The notes: generated by a model from the letters alone, not told the origin. Counted from the first letter of the stretch, positions 36,164 to 45,779 are shown. The stretch is DNA of 64,000 nucleotides from Burkholderia sp. OK233 (GCF_900230185.1 NZ_OCSR01000001.1:620001-684000), one strand, 5' to 3'. Numbers and translations are program-made.

Positions 36164-37413
36164 ACTTGCGCTGCCTCACGTCGCGAGAGGCTGGTGGCGT
36201 ACGCCCGCAAATCGAAATCGGGGTCGGCGGCCTGTTCCGGCGACAGACGCGGGTCGGCGAGCAGCAGTCGGCGCGAGATCACGTGGTCGGTCGGCCGATT
36301 GATCGACTCGACGCCGGTCAGGGTGCCGTCGCGGAAGCAGAACACCGAAAAGCTGCGACTCTCAGGGTCGCCGCGCAGCACCACGCGGTCGCCGCCGACG
36401 GTGTTGCCGGCGATCTGCAATTTCAAATCGGCTTGGTCGGTCCAGAACCATGGCACCTTGTCGTAGGGTATCGATTTGCCGACGATCCCAGCAGCGACGG
36501 CGTGGCCCTGGTCAACGGCGTTCTGCACCGATTCGAGGCGGCAGCGGCCGGCCGCGAAGCGGCTCGGGAAGTTGGCGCAATCGCCGACCGCGAAGATCGT
36601 TGGGTCGGCGGTCGCCAGGTTCTGGTCGACGACGATGCCGTTGTCGATCGCCAGCCCCGCTGCCGCAGCGATCTCGGTATTTGGCAGGACGCCGATGCCG
36701 ATCAATACGAGGTCGGCCGGCAGTTTGCGGCCATCGCTAGTTTCAACCCCGCTGACCCGCCCGTAGCCGAGAATACGGACGACGCCGGTGCCGAGCAGAA
36801 CGTCGGAGCCCCAGTCTCGGTGCGCCCTGGTGTAGAAGCGGGACGTCTCCTCGGAGACGACGCGCCCCATCGGCCGCTGCGTCACCTCGACGATGTGTAC
36901 GCCAACCCCAGCCTGACGAGCGACAGCGGCAAATTCGAGGCCAATGAAGCCGGCGCCGATGACGACGACTTCGCGCGCCTCTGCGAGTCGCGGCCGCAAA
37001 GCGTCGGCGTCAGCGAGCGTGCGCAGCGGCAAAACGCCATCAAGTTCGACGCCCGGGACCGACAAGGGACGGAAGCGGGCACCGGTCGCCAACACCAATC
37101 GGTCGTACGCAACCTTGCGGCCAGAGGCGAGTTCGACATGCCGCGTCTGCCGATCAATCGCAGTCGCGGTCTCGCCTCGTTCCAGCTCGATTCGTTCCTT
37201 TTCGTAGAACGTCTCCGGCCGCAGCCAGAGGCCGTCGAGCCCCGTCTCGCCTGCCAGGTAGGATTTCGACAGGGGTGGTCGGTCGTAGGGGATGCAGGGC
37301 TCGTCGCCGATCACCCGAATCCTGCCGTCGAACCCCGCCTGGCGCAGCGAGGTGGCCGTCTGAAAGCCGGCCTGGCCGGCACCGACGATGACAACTGTCG
37401 AGTTCGGCTTCAT
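36160..37413 (-). CDS. FAD-dependent ferredoxin reductase of the Rieske oxygenase system
   Basis: The 417-residue protein has two nucleotide-binding folds, VVIVGAGQAGFQTATSLR for FAD and VVVIGAGFIGLEFAAVAR for NAD(P)H. It also has the IFAVGDCANFPS motif and a C-terminal reductase domain as in BphA4/rubredoxin reductases. The ATG at 37413 overlaps the ferredoxin stop by 4 bp. It should pass electrons from NADH to a ferredoxin that feeds the oxygenase encoded upstream. Confidence 0.93.
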   Translation of the reverse strand: MKPNSTVVIVGAGQAGFQTATSLRQAGFDGRIRVIGDEPCIPYDRPPLSKSYLAGETGLDGLWLRPETFYEKERIELERGETATAIDRQTRHVELASGRKVAYDRLVLATGARFRPLSVPGVELDGVLPLRTLADADALRPRLAEAREVVVIGAGFIGLEFAAVARQAGVGVHIVEVTQRPMGRVVSEETSRFYTRAHRDWGSDVLLGTGVVRILGYGRVSGVETSDGRKLPADLVLIGIGVLPNTEIAAAAGLAIDNGIVVDQNLATADPTIFAVGDCANFPSRFAAGRCRLESVQNAVDQGHAVAAGIVGKSIPYDKVPWFWTDQADLKLQIAGNTVGGDRVVLRGDPESRSFSVFCFRDGTLTGVESINRPTDHVISRRLLLADPRLSPEQAADPDFDLRAYATSLSRREAAQV

Positions 37414-37598
37414 AACCGGGTGTCCATCAGTTCCACGACGAGGCCGCCCGTCCCCGGCGACGCCACCCATTGGCAGGAGAGGCCGCCGTTCGGACGGCGC
37501 TCACAAGGTGTAAATTCGAGCATCTCGTTTTCGTTCCATTTTGAGGTGCAGCCGGGATCGCCTTCCGCGACATGGTCGTGGCAGGCGTCGCACATCAC
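37410..37598 (-). CDS. Plant-type [2Fe-2S] ferredoxin, N-terminally short
   Basis: The 62-residue frame resembles the C-terminal half of adrenodoxin-type ferredoxins: CDACHDHV, NEMLEFTPCERRPNGGLSCQ, GGLVVEL. The usual set is C-x5-C-x2-C plus a distal Cys. Here the last three are present but the first appears replaced: just upstream, without a normal start, the frame reads GEGGDAVMC. About 35 N-terminal residues have no clear counterpart. It may be a non-functional remnant. It lies between oxygenase and reductase genes, as expected for the electron carrier. Confidence 0.6.
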   Translation of the reverse strand: MMCDACHDHVAEGDPGCTSKWNENEMLEFTPCERRPNGGLSCQWVASPGTGGLVVELMDTRL

Positions 37599-37693
37599 CG
37601 CATCACCGCCCTCGCCTGCGACGCTGACGAAGCCGTTGACGACGCGGGATGCACGTCCCTGGCGTCGAGCGCCAGGAACGTAGCTTCAGCAAA

Positions 37694-38965
37694 TCAGGCG
37701 AGGCGCCCCACGTTGTCGCCGAGGGCGGCGGCTTCGGCCGAGGTGAGGACCGCGTTCCAGGTCCCGGTCGGAATGCCGTACGCGGCGTCCTTGTCGCGCA
37801 CGACGTTGAGCGGGTCGAGGCCTTGTTCCAGCCGCTTCAATTGCTCGCGCAACATACGTCGCAACATGACGACGCCGGTGTCGGAGGTGCCAAGGTTTTC
37901 GAGCGCATGCACGGCAGTCGTGCGCTGGCCCTCTTGCGCTTCGCGGTCGTCGGGCTTGCGCTGGCGCTCCTCGTAGCTCCGCTCCAAAGCCGCGCCCGGC
38001 CGGACCGCGTCGCTGATGTCAGTGCCGGGGCGCCAGTCGGCTTTCGGCACGCCCCCCTCCAACGGCCAGGCGACGATGCTGATGCCGCGAACATGCTCGT
38101 TGTCGATCGGCACCGTCCAGGACAGTTCAGTGGCGCGCGTTTTGCGAGCGCCGCTGTCGTAGACGGCGGGGACCAGGAAGGCGTTCGGCAAGATGCATTC
38201 GGCATGGCGAATGAAGTGGTTGCCATTCGGCAACTCGCGCACCATGTTGAAGCGGACTCCTAATGGCGTCTTCTCAAAGTCGATCTTGGCCATGTCGCGC
38301 ACCTTCGTGCCCTGCGTTAGGCCCTCGAGCATGTTATGCCCCTGGTTGCCGCTGATCACCTGGTGCAACATGATGAGGTGCCAGGGATCGACGACGTTCT
38401 CGTAATGCTGCAGCCAGTTGCAGTCCTTGACGTAGCCGATCCCTTGGTCGCCCCAGAGCCGCATGCCACGCAGTTCGACCTCGCCCACCACGTTCGGGTC
38501 GATGATGTCGTAGACCGGGAATATCGGCTCTGTGCCGGCCGGGCCCATATAGACGAAGACGAGCCCGCCAAATTCGAGGGCCGGATAGGCCGGCTGCCAG
38601 ACATTCATCCGCTCGCGAAACTCCTCGGTCTCGCACGGCATCTCGAGGCAGCGTCCATCGGTGCCGTAGAGCCAGCCGTGAAAGCAGCAACGCAACCCCC
38701 TTTCCTCGACCCGCCCCCATTCGAGCGAGGTGCCGCGATGCGAGCAATGCGGCTTCAAGGCGCCGACCTTCCCTGCCCCGTCGCGGAACAGAACGATCTC
38801 CTCGCAGAGGAGCTTTTCCTTGCGCGGCCGGTCGCTCACTTCATCCGAGGTGCAGACAGGCTGCCAGTAGCGTCGCAGCAACTCGCCCATTGGGCTGCCC
38901 GCCTCGACGCTGGTAAGTTCGGAAGCGGCTGGTGGGGTTTGGTGTCCATAAGCAGACTGCATCAT
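37694..38965 (-). CDS. Rieske non-heme iron oxygenase, alpha subunit
   Basis: The 423-residue protein has the complete Rieske site C74/H76 and C93/H96 (CSHRGTSLEWG, CCFHGWLYG). The mononuclear iron triad is D193, H196 and H201 (NVVDPWHLIMLHQ). Single-subunit architecture and the RYWQPVCTSDEV opening place it with phthalate dioxygenase and O-demethylase-type (VanA/LigX-like) enzymes. GGAGGA precedes two tandem ATGs (38965 and 38962). It is the first gene of the right block and probably hydroxylates or demethylates the pathway substrate. Confidence 0.92.
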   Translation of the reverse strand: MMQSAYGHQTPPAASELTSVEAGSPMGELLRRYWQPVCTSDEVSDRPRKEKLLCEEIVLFRDGAGKVGALKPHCSHRGTSLEWGRVEERGLRCCFHGWLYGTDGRCLEMPCETEEFRERMNVWQPAYPALEFGGLVFVYMGPAGTEPIFPVYDIIDPNVVGEVELRGMRLWGDQGIGYVKDCNWLQHYENVVDPWHLIMLHQVISGNQGHNMLEGLTQGTKVRDMAKIDFEKTPLGVRFNMVRELPNGNHFIRHAECILPNAFLVPAVYDSGARKTRATELSWTVPIDNEHVRGISIVAWPLEGGVPKADWRPGTDISDAVRPGAALERSYEERQRKPDDREAQEGQRTTAVHALENLGTSDTGVVMLRRMLREQLKRLEQGLDPLNVVRDKDAAYGIPTGTWNAVLTSAEAAALGDNVGRLA

Positions 38966-39118
38966 GTTCCTCCAAGTATTGTCGTTGTGTCGTCAAAGTA
39001 GGAGTGAAGATATCCTCGACGGGCATCGGAATAAACATGTCGCGGCTGGAAAGACTGTCAGGCGCCGTCGGATAATCACTCCTGCTTCGTGTGCAAGCAC
39101 GTCCTTGACGGTGGCTTA
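38966..39118. promoter_or_regulatory. Upstream region of the Rieske oxygenase operon
   Basis: This 150-bp stretch between the oxygenase start and the IS66 scrap must hold whatever remains of the operon promoter. A CTGACA with ATGTTT 17 bp downstream can be read on the minus strand around 39030-39055, but the match is weak. Confidence 0.3.
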
Positions 39119-39301
39119 ACTCACGCCGGGACATCGAGCTCGGGTTTGGCCAGTTTCCAGGGGAGCAACGCCTCGTAGTCGCCGGAGCTCTTTGCGTAGG
39201 GCAGCGCCTTGATCAGTCACGTAGTGGTAGATGTCGACGCAATTGGCCTTGCACGACTCAACGAGCGAATGGAGGTTGGCACTCGCTTTCGCTCCACCCA
39301 C
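39119..39301 (-). mobile_element. IS66-family transposase C-terminal scrap
   Basis: The minus strand reads GGAKASANLHSLVESCKAN, then after a frameshift GDYEALLPWKLAK and a stop. This is the well-known C-terminus of IS66 TnpC. Nothing else of the element remains. It marks the right edge of the catabolic island. Confidence 0.7.
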
Positions 39302-39387
39302 TGTGACGTCCCGCGCTGTAATGGGTGAAACGACGCCGGTTGTCTCGCGTTGAAATGGAAATCAGCACGATCACACGGAGCGCGAAA

Positions 39388-40901
39388 GAAACCGTTAAAA
39401 ACCCTGGGACGGCGGCATGGAACGGGGTATCTTTATCGCGCAGATCCGACGAACAGGAGGCGCTATGCAATGCACTGTCGTTCTTGAGTTCGATGATGGC
39501 GATTCAAACACATGGCGTCGAGTCGAATTGATGCGGCTGCACCGAGATCCTGCGAAAGCCGAATCCGGCGACGTGGGCCTGTCTCTTGACGATGTGAAGA
39601 CACTGCTACAGACAGTTCAGCAGGAATTCACAACGGCGCAAATCCAGCAATTCTGCGAGCGGCGTCGACGGTGCCGCGTGTGTGTGGTGTCGCGCCGACG
39701 TCATGACAGTCACGGCTCCGAGTTGAAGACCACGCTTGGAAAGGTCTTCTACTGCCGCGAGCGATGGAACGCTTGCAATTGCGGTGCCGACGAGTCACGT
39801 TATGTCTCGCCGCTGAAGAACTTCCTGCCTGAGTCAAGTACTGGCGAACTGCGGTGGTTGCACGCAACCGTTGGGGCTTCGATGCCGTATCGTCAGGCGA
39901 TGCAAGTCATGCGGTTGCTGTTGCCGACGAGTGGCCGCGACAATCACGTCACCCTTCGCAATCACACTGCTTCCGTGGGCGGGTACATTCAAGACGCCAC
40001 CCGGCCCAGTTGCCCCTCTGAAGCCACACCGGTAGAGGCTGAGCTCGGTATCGATGTCGGCTACGTTCGCCAGGTCAAGGGTGTTTCAAGGGCAACGGCC
40101 GTGGCAAAGACTCTTCGTCCATCGCCGTTGTTGTGGCTGCCGTGGGTCCGGTCGGTAAGCCGCCCCCCGAGTACGGGCATCCGCTCTGCCGCGTAGCAGG
40201 CAATTGCATATAGAGATGTGCAAGTTCCTGAAAGATAGTGGCTACGAGCCGACGAATCGCGTCTGCGTTCTCTCCGATGGAGCGAGGGATCTCGCTGCCG
40301 TTGCGACGGCTCTTCCGCATGCTAGTCGATGGGTTCTGGATTGGGCCCACATCGGCCGAATGTTTCAGTATGTCGATCAAGCGATTGCACCGCTCGCATA
40401 TGGTCGCCTCACGCCGGCTGGCTCTGTCTTCGAATTGTGGGACCTATTTGTGCGCTTCCGAAGCTGGGTATGGGTGGGTGAAACCGATCGTTGGCAGGTG
40501 GCGGGTGAAAAGCTCTGCGAATTACTCGCCTTGCGAGAGCAACGTGACCCAACTGCGCTGGGGAAACGAGCCCAAGCGGCTCGTTACAAGGTAATGGATC
40601 TTCTCTACTACCTGCAGGCAAACCTCCACTCCCTCGTCGACTATCGAAGCTGGCAGCGAGCGGGGCGAAGGATATCTAGAGGTTTTGTTGAATCCGCGAT
40701 CAACCGCATCGTGGGTCGCCGCATGTGCAAGGGTCAGCAGATGCGCTGGAGCCGACGAGGTGCGCACTGCCTCATCCAGGTTCGAGTTGCGCTCCTAAAC
40801 CGAGAACTCGATGCGCTACCGCAGCGCCTGTTTCCTTGGCTAGGTGGGCGACGCATTTCCTGGCCTTGGCAGGAAACTTCCCACCCTTTTTAACGGCTTC
40901 C
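39388..40901 (+). mobile_element. ISKra4-family element, full length but degenerate
   Basis: The element is about 1.5 kb. The ends are GAAACCGTTAAAAACCCTGG at the left and GGAAGCCGTTAAAAAGGGTG read inward from 40901. The transposase is split: an N-terminal frame (39464 to about 40060, with the zinc-type CRVCVVSRRRH) and a C-terminal frame (40204-40893, with GRRISRGFVESAINRIVGRR) are separated by frameshifts around 40060-40200. The transposase is therefore inactive, although both ends survive. Confidence 0.8.
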
Positions 40902-41016
40902 ATCAACACCAGACGCGCTCTTAGCCGGGGCGAAACTCCGGCATCGGACCAACTGCTCCGGGCAACCGTGCCGTCGCCCGACTTTGGATGTCCGTTAACC
41001 CAAAGTCTTCGGCCGT

Positions 41017-41226
41017 TTGATTGTGCTAGCCGAACAGGACCATCGTAACGTCAAGTCCAGGACGAACGCCATGCTCGGTTTCAAACGTTTCAGGAGCGCC
41101 GCGATCACGCTCGCAGGCATTGAGTTGATGCATCGCATTCGCAAGGGGCAATTTGGTCTTGTCAGGTTGCGACTCAAAGACGCCACCGTGTCCGCCGTCT
41201 GGAATGCGGCTCTCTCGGTTCAATAA
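41017..41226 (+). mobile_element. IS6-family transposase C-terminal fragment (type 1)
   Basis: The frame reads AMLGFKRFRSAAITLAGIEL, then MHRIRKGQFGL and LKDATVSAVWNAALSVQ with a stop, an IS6 transposase end. The N-terminal and catalytic parts are absent. Confidence 0.7.
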
Positions 41227-41282
41227 GGTATCCTGATCTATTATCCGTAGACCGTTCAAACCATCTGTTTGCACCAGAACCG

Positions 41283-41399
41283 GTTCGTTGCCTGGCGCGA
41301 ATTCGCCCAACTCGCCCAAAATCCGTCGACCGGTTTCTGAACGATCGTCACACCTGCCGGCGTTTCGTCTCACGCTCGGCAAGTTGACAACGCCCGAGT
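41283..41399 (+). mobile_element. IS6-family 3' end (type 2)
   Basis: NRFVAWREFAQLAQNPSTGF plus stop and the terminal repeat CGGCAAGTTGACAACGCC match the end of the intact element at 15307-16136. Confidence 0.7.
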
Positions 41400-41590
41400 G
41401 ACGCATGCGTGGTTTCCGCGACCCCAACGCACGCAGGCTTTCTTATCGAGCTTCGGTCCGATCCGGCAGCACCTCGCGCACAAGCGAGACCTGCTATGCG
41501 CCTCGCTCTATCACAAACAGCTCGCCCCACGCTTCGCCGCCCGGCATCGGTTCACTGAAACCACCCAAGATCCGTCCGTTTCCTGAGCAA
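41400..41590 (+). mobile_element. IS6-family 3' end (second type 2 copy)
   Basis: Frames with one shift give MRGFRDP, then FLSSFGPIRQHLAHKRDLLC and LAPRFAARHRFTETTQDPS with a stop. This is again the C-terminus of the 15307-type transposase. It is placed head-to-tail behind the previous end, so at least two insertions or recombination events occurred here. Confidence 0.65.
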
Positions 41591-41634
41591 ATTCGTGTCC
41601 CTTCCGCTCATGCGTCGCGAACGCTTTAACGTGA

Positions 41635-41800
41635 CAACGCCCCCCGATGACATCCAAGCTGCCGAAGCCCGCTTGGCTGCACAAAACGCCGCAGCAGGCG
41701 TTGGTGGAGTGGTCAGCGGTTCGTCGCAGTCAGGTGGTCGGAGTGGTGTGTCTGCCGCCGACCGGAACGCGATATACAACCATCCCCATGCATTGACCCG
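41635..41800 (+). pseudogene. DUF4148 gene, 3' half only
   Basis: The segment reads DDIQAAEARLAAQN, VGGVVSGSSQSGG and AADRNAIYNHPH, matching the C-terminal half of DUF4148 copies 1 and 3. The signal peptide and first core motif are replaced by the IS6 end. The following 250 bp resemble the region downstream of copy 1. Confidence 0.7.
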
Positions 41801-42267
41801 GACGCGCCAGAAGGATGCCGAAAGCATCCGGTCATTGAGCATGGCCCTCTGAGCGCGCAGGACCTCTGCGCCACCGTCCAAAGAACTGACTCGCTACCTC
41901 GGTAATGCCCGATAGCAGGCAAGTTTGGTCTAAATCGATACCGCCTCCATCGGGTCCTCCGATTCCGGTGGATTTGCCCCGCTTCCCTGTCTGGGCTTTT
42001 TTCGCGCGTTTCAGCCGCCCGTGCTGTTCGTTTTCGTACATCAATCTGGCGAAATCGTCAGATGCCCCCCGCCGTTATCGGATGACGGTGACGACCGCAC
42101 GCGGCCCCCCTGCGTCTGATTGGCAAAGTTTTTCCATTTCAAAAATGGCAACAATGTCTTTTAACAATAGCGATTACTCCGCGCAGATTGCCTATATAGA
42201 CTGCAATCACTGGCTACGAACAAGGTTGCTCGCAGCAAGGCCAAACAAAATTCTGGAGGTTGTAATT
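41801..42267. other. Intergenic region before DUF4148 copy 2
   Basis: The left part (to about 42030) is homologous to the downstream flank of DUF4148 copy 1, including a decayed version of its hairpin. The right part is AT-rich and should contain the promoter of copy 2. No gene is seen. Confidence 0.5.
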
Positions 42268-42588
42268 ATGAAGTCGCTCATTCAAGCCGTTGTCATTGCC
42301 GCTGCGCTCGCCGCCCCGGTTGCCGTTTTTGCCCAATCGAACCAGCCCGCGACCCGCGCGCAAGTCCGCGCGCAACTGGTCCAGCTCGAAAAGGCCGGTT
42401 ACAACCCGGCGGCGGATGATCTCAACTACCCGGCGAACCTTCAGGCTGCACAGGCGCGTGTCGCTGAACAAAACGGTTCGGCAAGCGCTATCGGTGGCGC
42501 GGTTAGCGGTTCGTCCGTCTCGGGAGCACACGCCTATAAGACCGAAGCGGAAGCCACCGGCCCGTACTCGATCTACTTCGGCCAATAA
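42268..42588 (+). CDS. Small secreted DUF4148 protein (copy 2)
   Basis: The 106-residue protein has a signal peptide cleaved after VFA, then TRAQVRAQLVQLEKAGYNP, LNYPANLQAAQARVAEQN and the tail YSIYFGQ. GGAGG lies 9 bases upstream of the ATG at 42268. It is closely related to copy 1, including the GYNP core and aromatic tail. Predicted periplasmic, unknown function. Confidence 0.9.
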   Translation: MKSLIQAVVIAAALAAPVAVFAQSNQPATRAQVRAQLVQLEKAGYNPAADDLNYPANLQAAQARVAEQNGSASAIGGAVSGSSVSGAHAYKTEAEATGPYSIYFGQ

Positions 42589-42734
42589 GCTGTCTTCCAG
42601 GAAATGGGCTGTGAGTAACAAACAAGCAGATTGCCGTTGACATCCGCCGGATACAGGCGTATCTCACTCCAGCGGCCGCTCTTCGATTGTCGGTTAGGCA
42701 GTAACTCGTTTCCACGCTCACCTCAACCTCGAAG

Positions 42735-42940
42735 TCATGCTCGAACTTGGCACGGATGTCGGCTTTCAGGCGCTCGATCTGATCGAAGATCGCGTTCAGC
42801 CATTCGCTCAGGTTCAACTGCTTACGCCGGGTAGACCTCATCGTGACATGCCAGCGAGCTGAACCGTCCGCGCATCGCGTGTGAATACCCTGATATCCGG
42901 CTTCAGCGTACACATCCGCTTCTTCGCCGTGCAGCAATGC
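42735..42940 (-). mobile_element. IS5-family transposase fragment
   Basis: The minus-strand frame reads LHGEEADVYAEAGYQGIHTR, then WHVTMRSTRRKQLNLSE and AIFDQIERLKADIRAKFEH. This is the region around the second catalytic Asp and the start of the C-terminal part of IS5-type transposases. Both ends are gone. It lies 19 bp from the LysR stop codon. Confidence 0.7.
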
Positions 42941-42958
42941 CAGGGCTGCAGACCCGAA

Positions 42959-43864
42959 CTAGCTTTGATCGGCAAGATGAATCGAATACAAATCTACTAA
43001 CCAGTCGATAAAAATGTCAACCCGCTTTGGCCTGGTTCGATTAGGCATATACACAACGGACACAGGACGGGGATTTAATGGATAGTCTCTCAGAATCTTG
43101 CACAGTCGGCCGGCTCGCACATGAGCGTCGAGTATAAAGGTGCTCCCCTGTATCAATCCGAGGCCCGCAAGCCCGCATGCCACGTAGGTATCTGTGTCGT
43201 TCACCAGGATCGCGCTCTTCAGCTGAACGGAACGGACCTCGTTTCCCTCCAGAAACTCCCAACTTCTGATACGGCCTGACTTCATGGCGTAACTCACGCC
43301 GATGTGATCGCTGAGGTCATCCAGGGTGAAGGGCTCGCCATGGGCCTGGATATATTCAGGCGACGCAAAGGTTAGCGTTTTGTACGTACCCACTTTTTTA
43401 GCGACTAGTCCAGGTTCGCTCACTGTTCCCACGCGCAGGGCGCAGTCCAGCCCCTCTTCGATCAGATCGGGGTGGTGATCAGCAATGCTGATGTCCAGTC
43501 GAATATCAGGATTACTGGCGAAAAATTTCGGTAGTTCCGGGATAACGGTCGACTTCGCGACTAGCGAGGGCATGCTGACACGGACTATTCCGCTTTTGCT
43601 TCCCTTGGAAGCCTGAGCGTCGGCGTCCATTTCGTCTAGATCCCGAAGAAGCACAACGCAACGTTCGTAGTAGCGAAGGCCCGCATCTGTCGGCTTGCTT
43701 CGACGGGTTGTCCGGATAAGAAGTTTCACGCCCAGGTCCGACTCAAGGGCCTGAACCATACGGCTAGCATAGACTGTTGACGTATGCAGAACTTCGGCGG
43801 CTCTCGTGAAGCTGGTCGATTCGACCACCTTCACATACACCTTCATTGCGGAGATCTTGTCCAT
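42959..43864 (-). CDS. LysR-family regulator
   Basis: The 301-residue protein has MDKISAMKVYVKVVESTSFT then LHTSTVYASRMVQALESDLG as winged helix, followed by a substrate-binding domain of the same broad group as the LysR at 29203. It is isolated among IS fragments: IS5 scraps lie on both sides (42735 and 44064). No divergent gene remains, so its target cannot be inferred. Confidence 0.9.
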   Translation of the reverse strand: MDKISAMKVYVKVVESTSFTRAAEVLHTSTVYASRMVQALESDLGVKLLIRTTRRSKPTDAGLRYYERCVVLLRDLDEMDADAQASKGSKSGIVRVSMPSLVAKSTVIPELPKFFASNPDIRLDISIADHHPDLIEEGLDCALRVGTVSEPGLVAKKVGTYKTLTFASPEYIQAHGEPFTLDDLSDHIGVSYAMKSGRIRSWEFLEGNEVRSVQLKSAILVNDTDTYVACGLAGLGLIQGSTFILDAHVRAGRLCKILRDYPLNPRPVSVVYMPNRTRPKRVDIFIDWLVDLYSIHLADQS

Positions 43865-44063
43865 CGTGTGTTGTTACGTCTTTATTTACATGTCGAGGTT
43901 CGCTAATTGTGCAAGGGAAGGTCTGCACAACCGGTATCCTGTGCGCCAGTAGTTTGCTGCCTGCGTTGTATCCGCGTGAAGATGCTGGGACTTCGATCGC
44001 AGTTCTATTCCAACCGTGGCAACTCACGTTTGTCCAGTCTCATGGCGTCTACGTCTGAGTGTT
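43865..44063. other. LysR upstream region
   Basis: No gene is seen. It presumably contains the promoter of the LysR gene. Confidence 0.4.
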
Positions 44064-44410
44064 TCACGCATTGCGCAGAGCCTTCCGCGCCATCCACAGG
44101 TTACACAGCTCAAACGGCGTCGTGATCTGAGCCGTGTTCTTCATCATCCCCCGGCATCGGGTCTTTGTATAGCCAAACTGTTGCTTCAGGACGTGGAATG
44201 GATGCTCGACCTTGGCATGGATGCCGGTTTTCAGGTATTCGATCTGATCGAATATCGCGTACAGCCGGCCGCTCAGGTTCAACTAGTCACGCCGGGCAGG
44301 CCTCATCGCAACATGCCCGCGAGCTGAACCGCCCGTGCATCGCTTGTGAATACCCCGATATCCAGCATCAGCGGACCCATCCGCCTCTTCCCAGTGCAGC
44401 AATGCCAGGA
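44064..44410 (-). mobile_element. IS5-family transposase fragment, C-terminal
   Basis: The minus strand reads GRLYAIFDQIEYLKTGIHAK, then VEHPFHVLKQQFGYTKTR and NTAQITTPFELCNLWMARKA, with a frameshift upstream. This is a different copy from the one at 42735 but the same IS5 subgroup. The two could be ends of one element or separate insertions. Confidence 0.7.
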
Positions 44411-44737
44411 ACACCCGAATCTGACGAGTACAGGCCTAATTGCCAAGAGCGTCTATTGCCGAATGCAGTACCTGTTCTTGTCGACGTTGCAATTCATCGC
44501 GAGCAATACGACATCAAAATGTGAAGGCAGCTCGATTGTCGACGACCTGGACCAGATGGCCGACCGGCTGTTCTTGGCCGGTCACTATGAGTGATAATCA
44601 CAGATGGCATAGTCATCGTAAATATCGTGTTCCGCATTGAGATCGCCGGCTGCCAACGCATGCCAGCGCGTATTCAGGGCTTCACGTATTTTTTCTCCTG
44701 CATGGGACCGCCTCCGGATACGGTTCGCGCTTCATTA
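44411..44737. other. Intergenic region, nothing recognised
   Basis: There are only short unassigned frames, and no regulatory element is evident. Confidence 0.4.
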
Positions 44738-45676
44738 TTAGTTACTTCGCGGAATAAAACCGGGGCTGCCGGTCTTCACGACTTCGTTGAACCTCTGCCT
44801 GGTCTGAATCCGATTGATCTCGTCGAACGCGTCTGCCGTGAGAGCAGAGATGTCGAAATTCTCCCGCGCACGAGCCGCAGTCTTGGGCGTTGTAAGCACA
44901 GCCGTGCCACGCTGCACCGCCCAGGCGAGCAGCACCTGTGCTGGCGTCTTTCCGACTCGCGCGGCTATCTGCGAGATGACCGGGTCGTCGAGCGGCCCTG
45001 GCTTTATTCCGTGACCCAATGGCGCAAAAGCCAAAAACACTATCTCTTTCTCCTTGCAGAATTCCCGGAGTTCCGTTTCTGGAAGATAAGGATGCGCTTC
45101 GACCTGGACCACGGCCGGCTTGATTCTTACCGATTCGTAGAGTGGCAGCAATTCGTTCAAGGTGATGTCAGACCGTCCGATGGCCCGGCATCTTCCATGG
45201 TCGACGAGATCTTCCATCGCCCTCCACGTGTCGAGCAAAGTCACACCTTTATCGTAGAGGACATCTCCATGCTCGTCGCGCGGATCCTGCTCATCTCCTG
45301 GTTGAAATGCAAACGGCGTATGAATGAGGTAAAGATCCAGATAGTCAAGCCCAAGCCTTTCAAGACTTGCCTCGAAAGCCGGTTCGACACGCTCGGGTCG
45401 ATGATTTGAATTCCATAGCTTGGTGGTCACAAAGATTTCTTCGCGTGCGATCCCTCCCACGGCAAGTCCTACCTGCAGCGCCCCGCCCACCTCACGCTCG
45501 TTCCGATATCGCTCGGCACAATCGAAGTGTCGATATCCGACTTCCAGCGCGTCTCTGGTGGCGCTTGCAGTCGTGGCGACATCGGAAATCAGCGTGCCAA
45601 ATCCGACTGCGGGCATACGGCCCCCTCCGTGATTAAGCACTATCCTTCTGACCCGAAAATCGGAAGACTCAACCAT
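44738..45676 (-). CDS. Aldo/keto reductase
   Basis: The 312-residue protein has the complete AKR tetrad D52, Y57, K86 and H119 (HFDCAERYRNE, TTKLWNS, LIHTPF) and a C-terminal NADPH-binding region (VLTTPKTAARARENFD). It reduces aldehydes or ketones with NADPH. It lies 103 bp downstream of the cyclic-nucleotide-domain flavoprotein on the same strand, so the two may be co-transcribed. The physiological substrate is unknown. Confidence 0.92.
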   Translation of the reverse strand: MVESSDFRVRRIVLNHGGGRMPAVGFGTLISDVATTASATRDALEVGYRHFDCAERYRNEREVGGALQVGLAVGGIAREEIFVTTKLWNSNHRPERVEPAFEASLERLGLDYLDLYLIHTPFAFQPGDEQDPRDEHGDVLYDKGVTLLDTWRAMEDLVDHGRCRAIGRSDITLNELLPLYESVRIKPAVVQVEAHPYLPETELREFCKEKEIVFLAFAPLGHGIKPGPLDDPVISQIAARVGKTPAQVLLAWAVQRGTAVLTTPKTAARARENFDISALTADAFDEINRIQTRQRFNEVVKTGSPGFIPRSN

Positions 45677-45779
45677 GGTGACACCTCCGTACTATGTAGT
45701 GCCCAGCGACGAAGGACCGACGCTTGAGCGTGCGATTGTGGCACCAGGTCCACGATCAAGTCTCCATCGACCCGTACGT

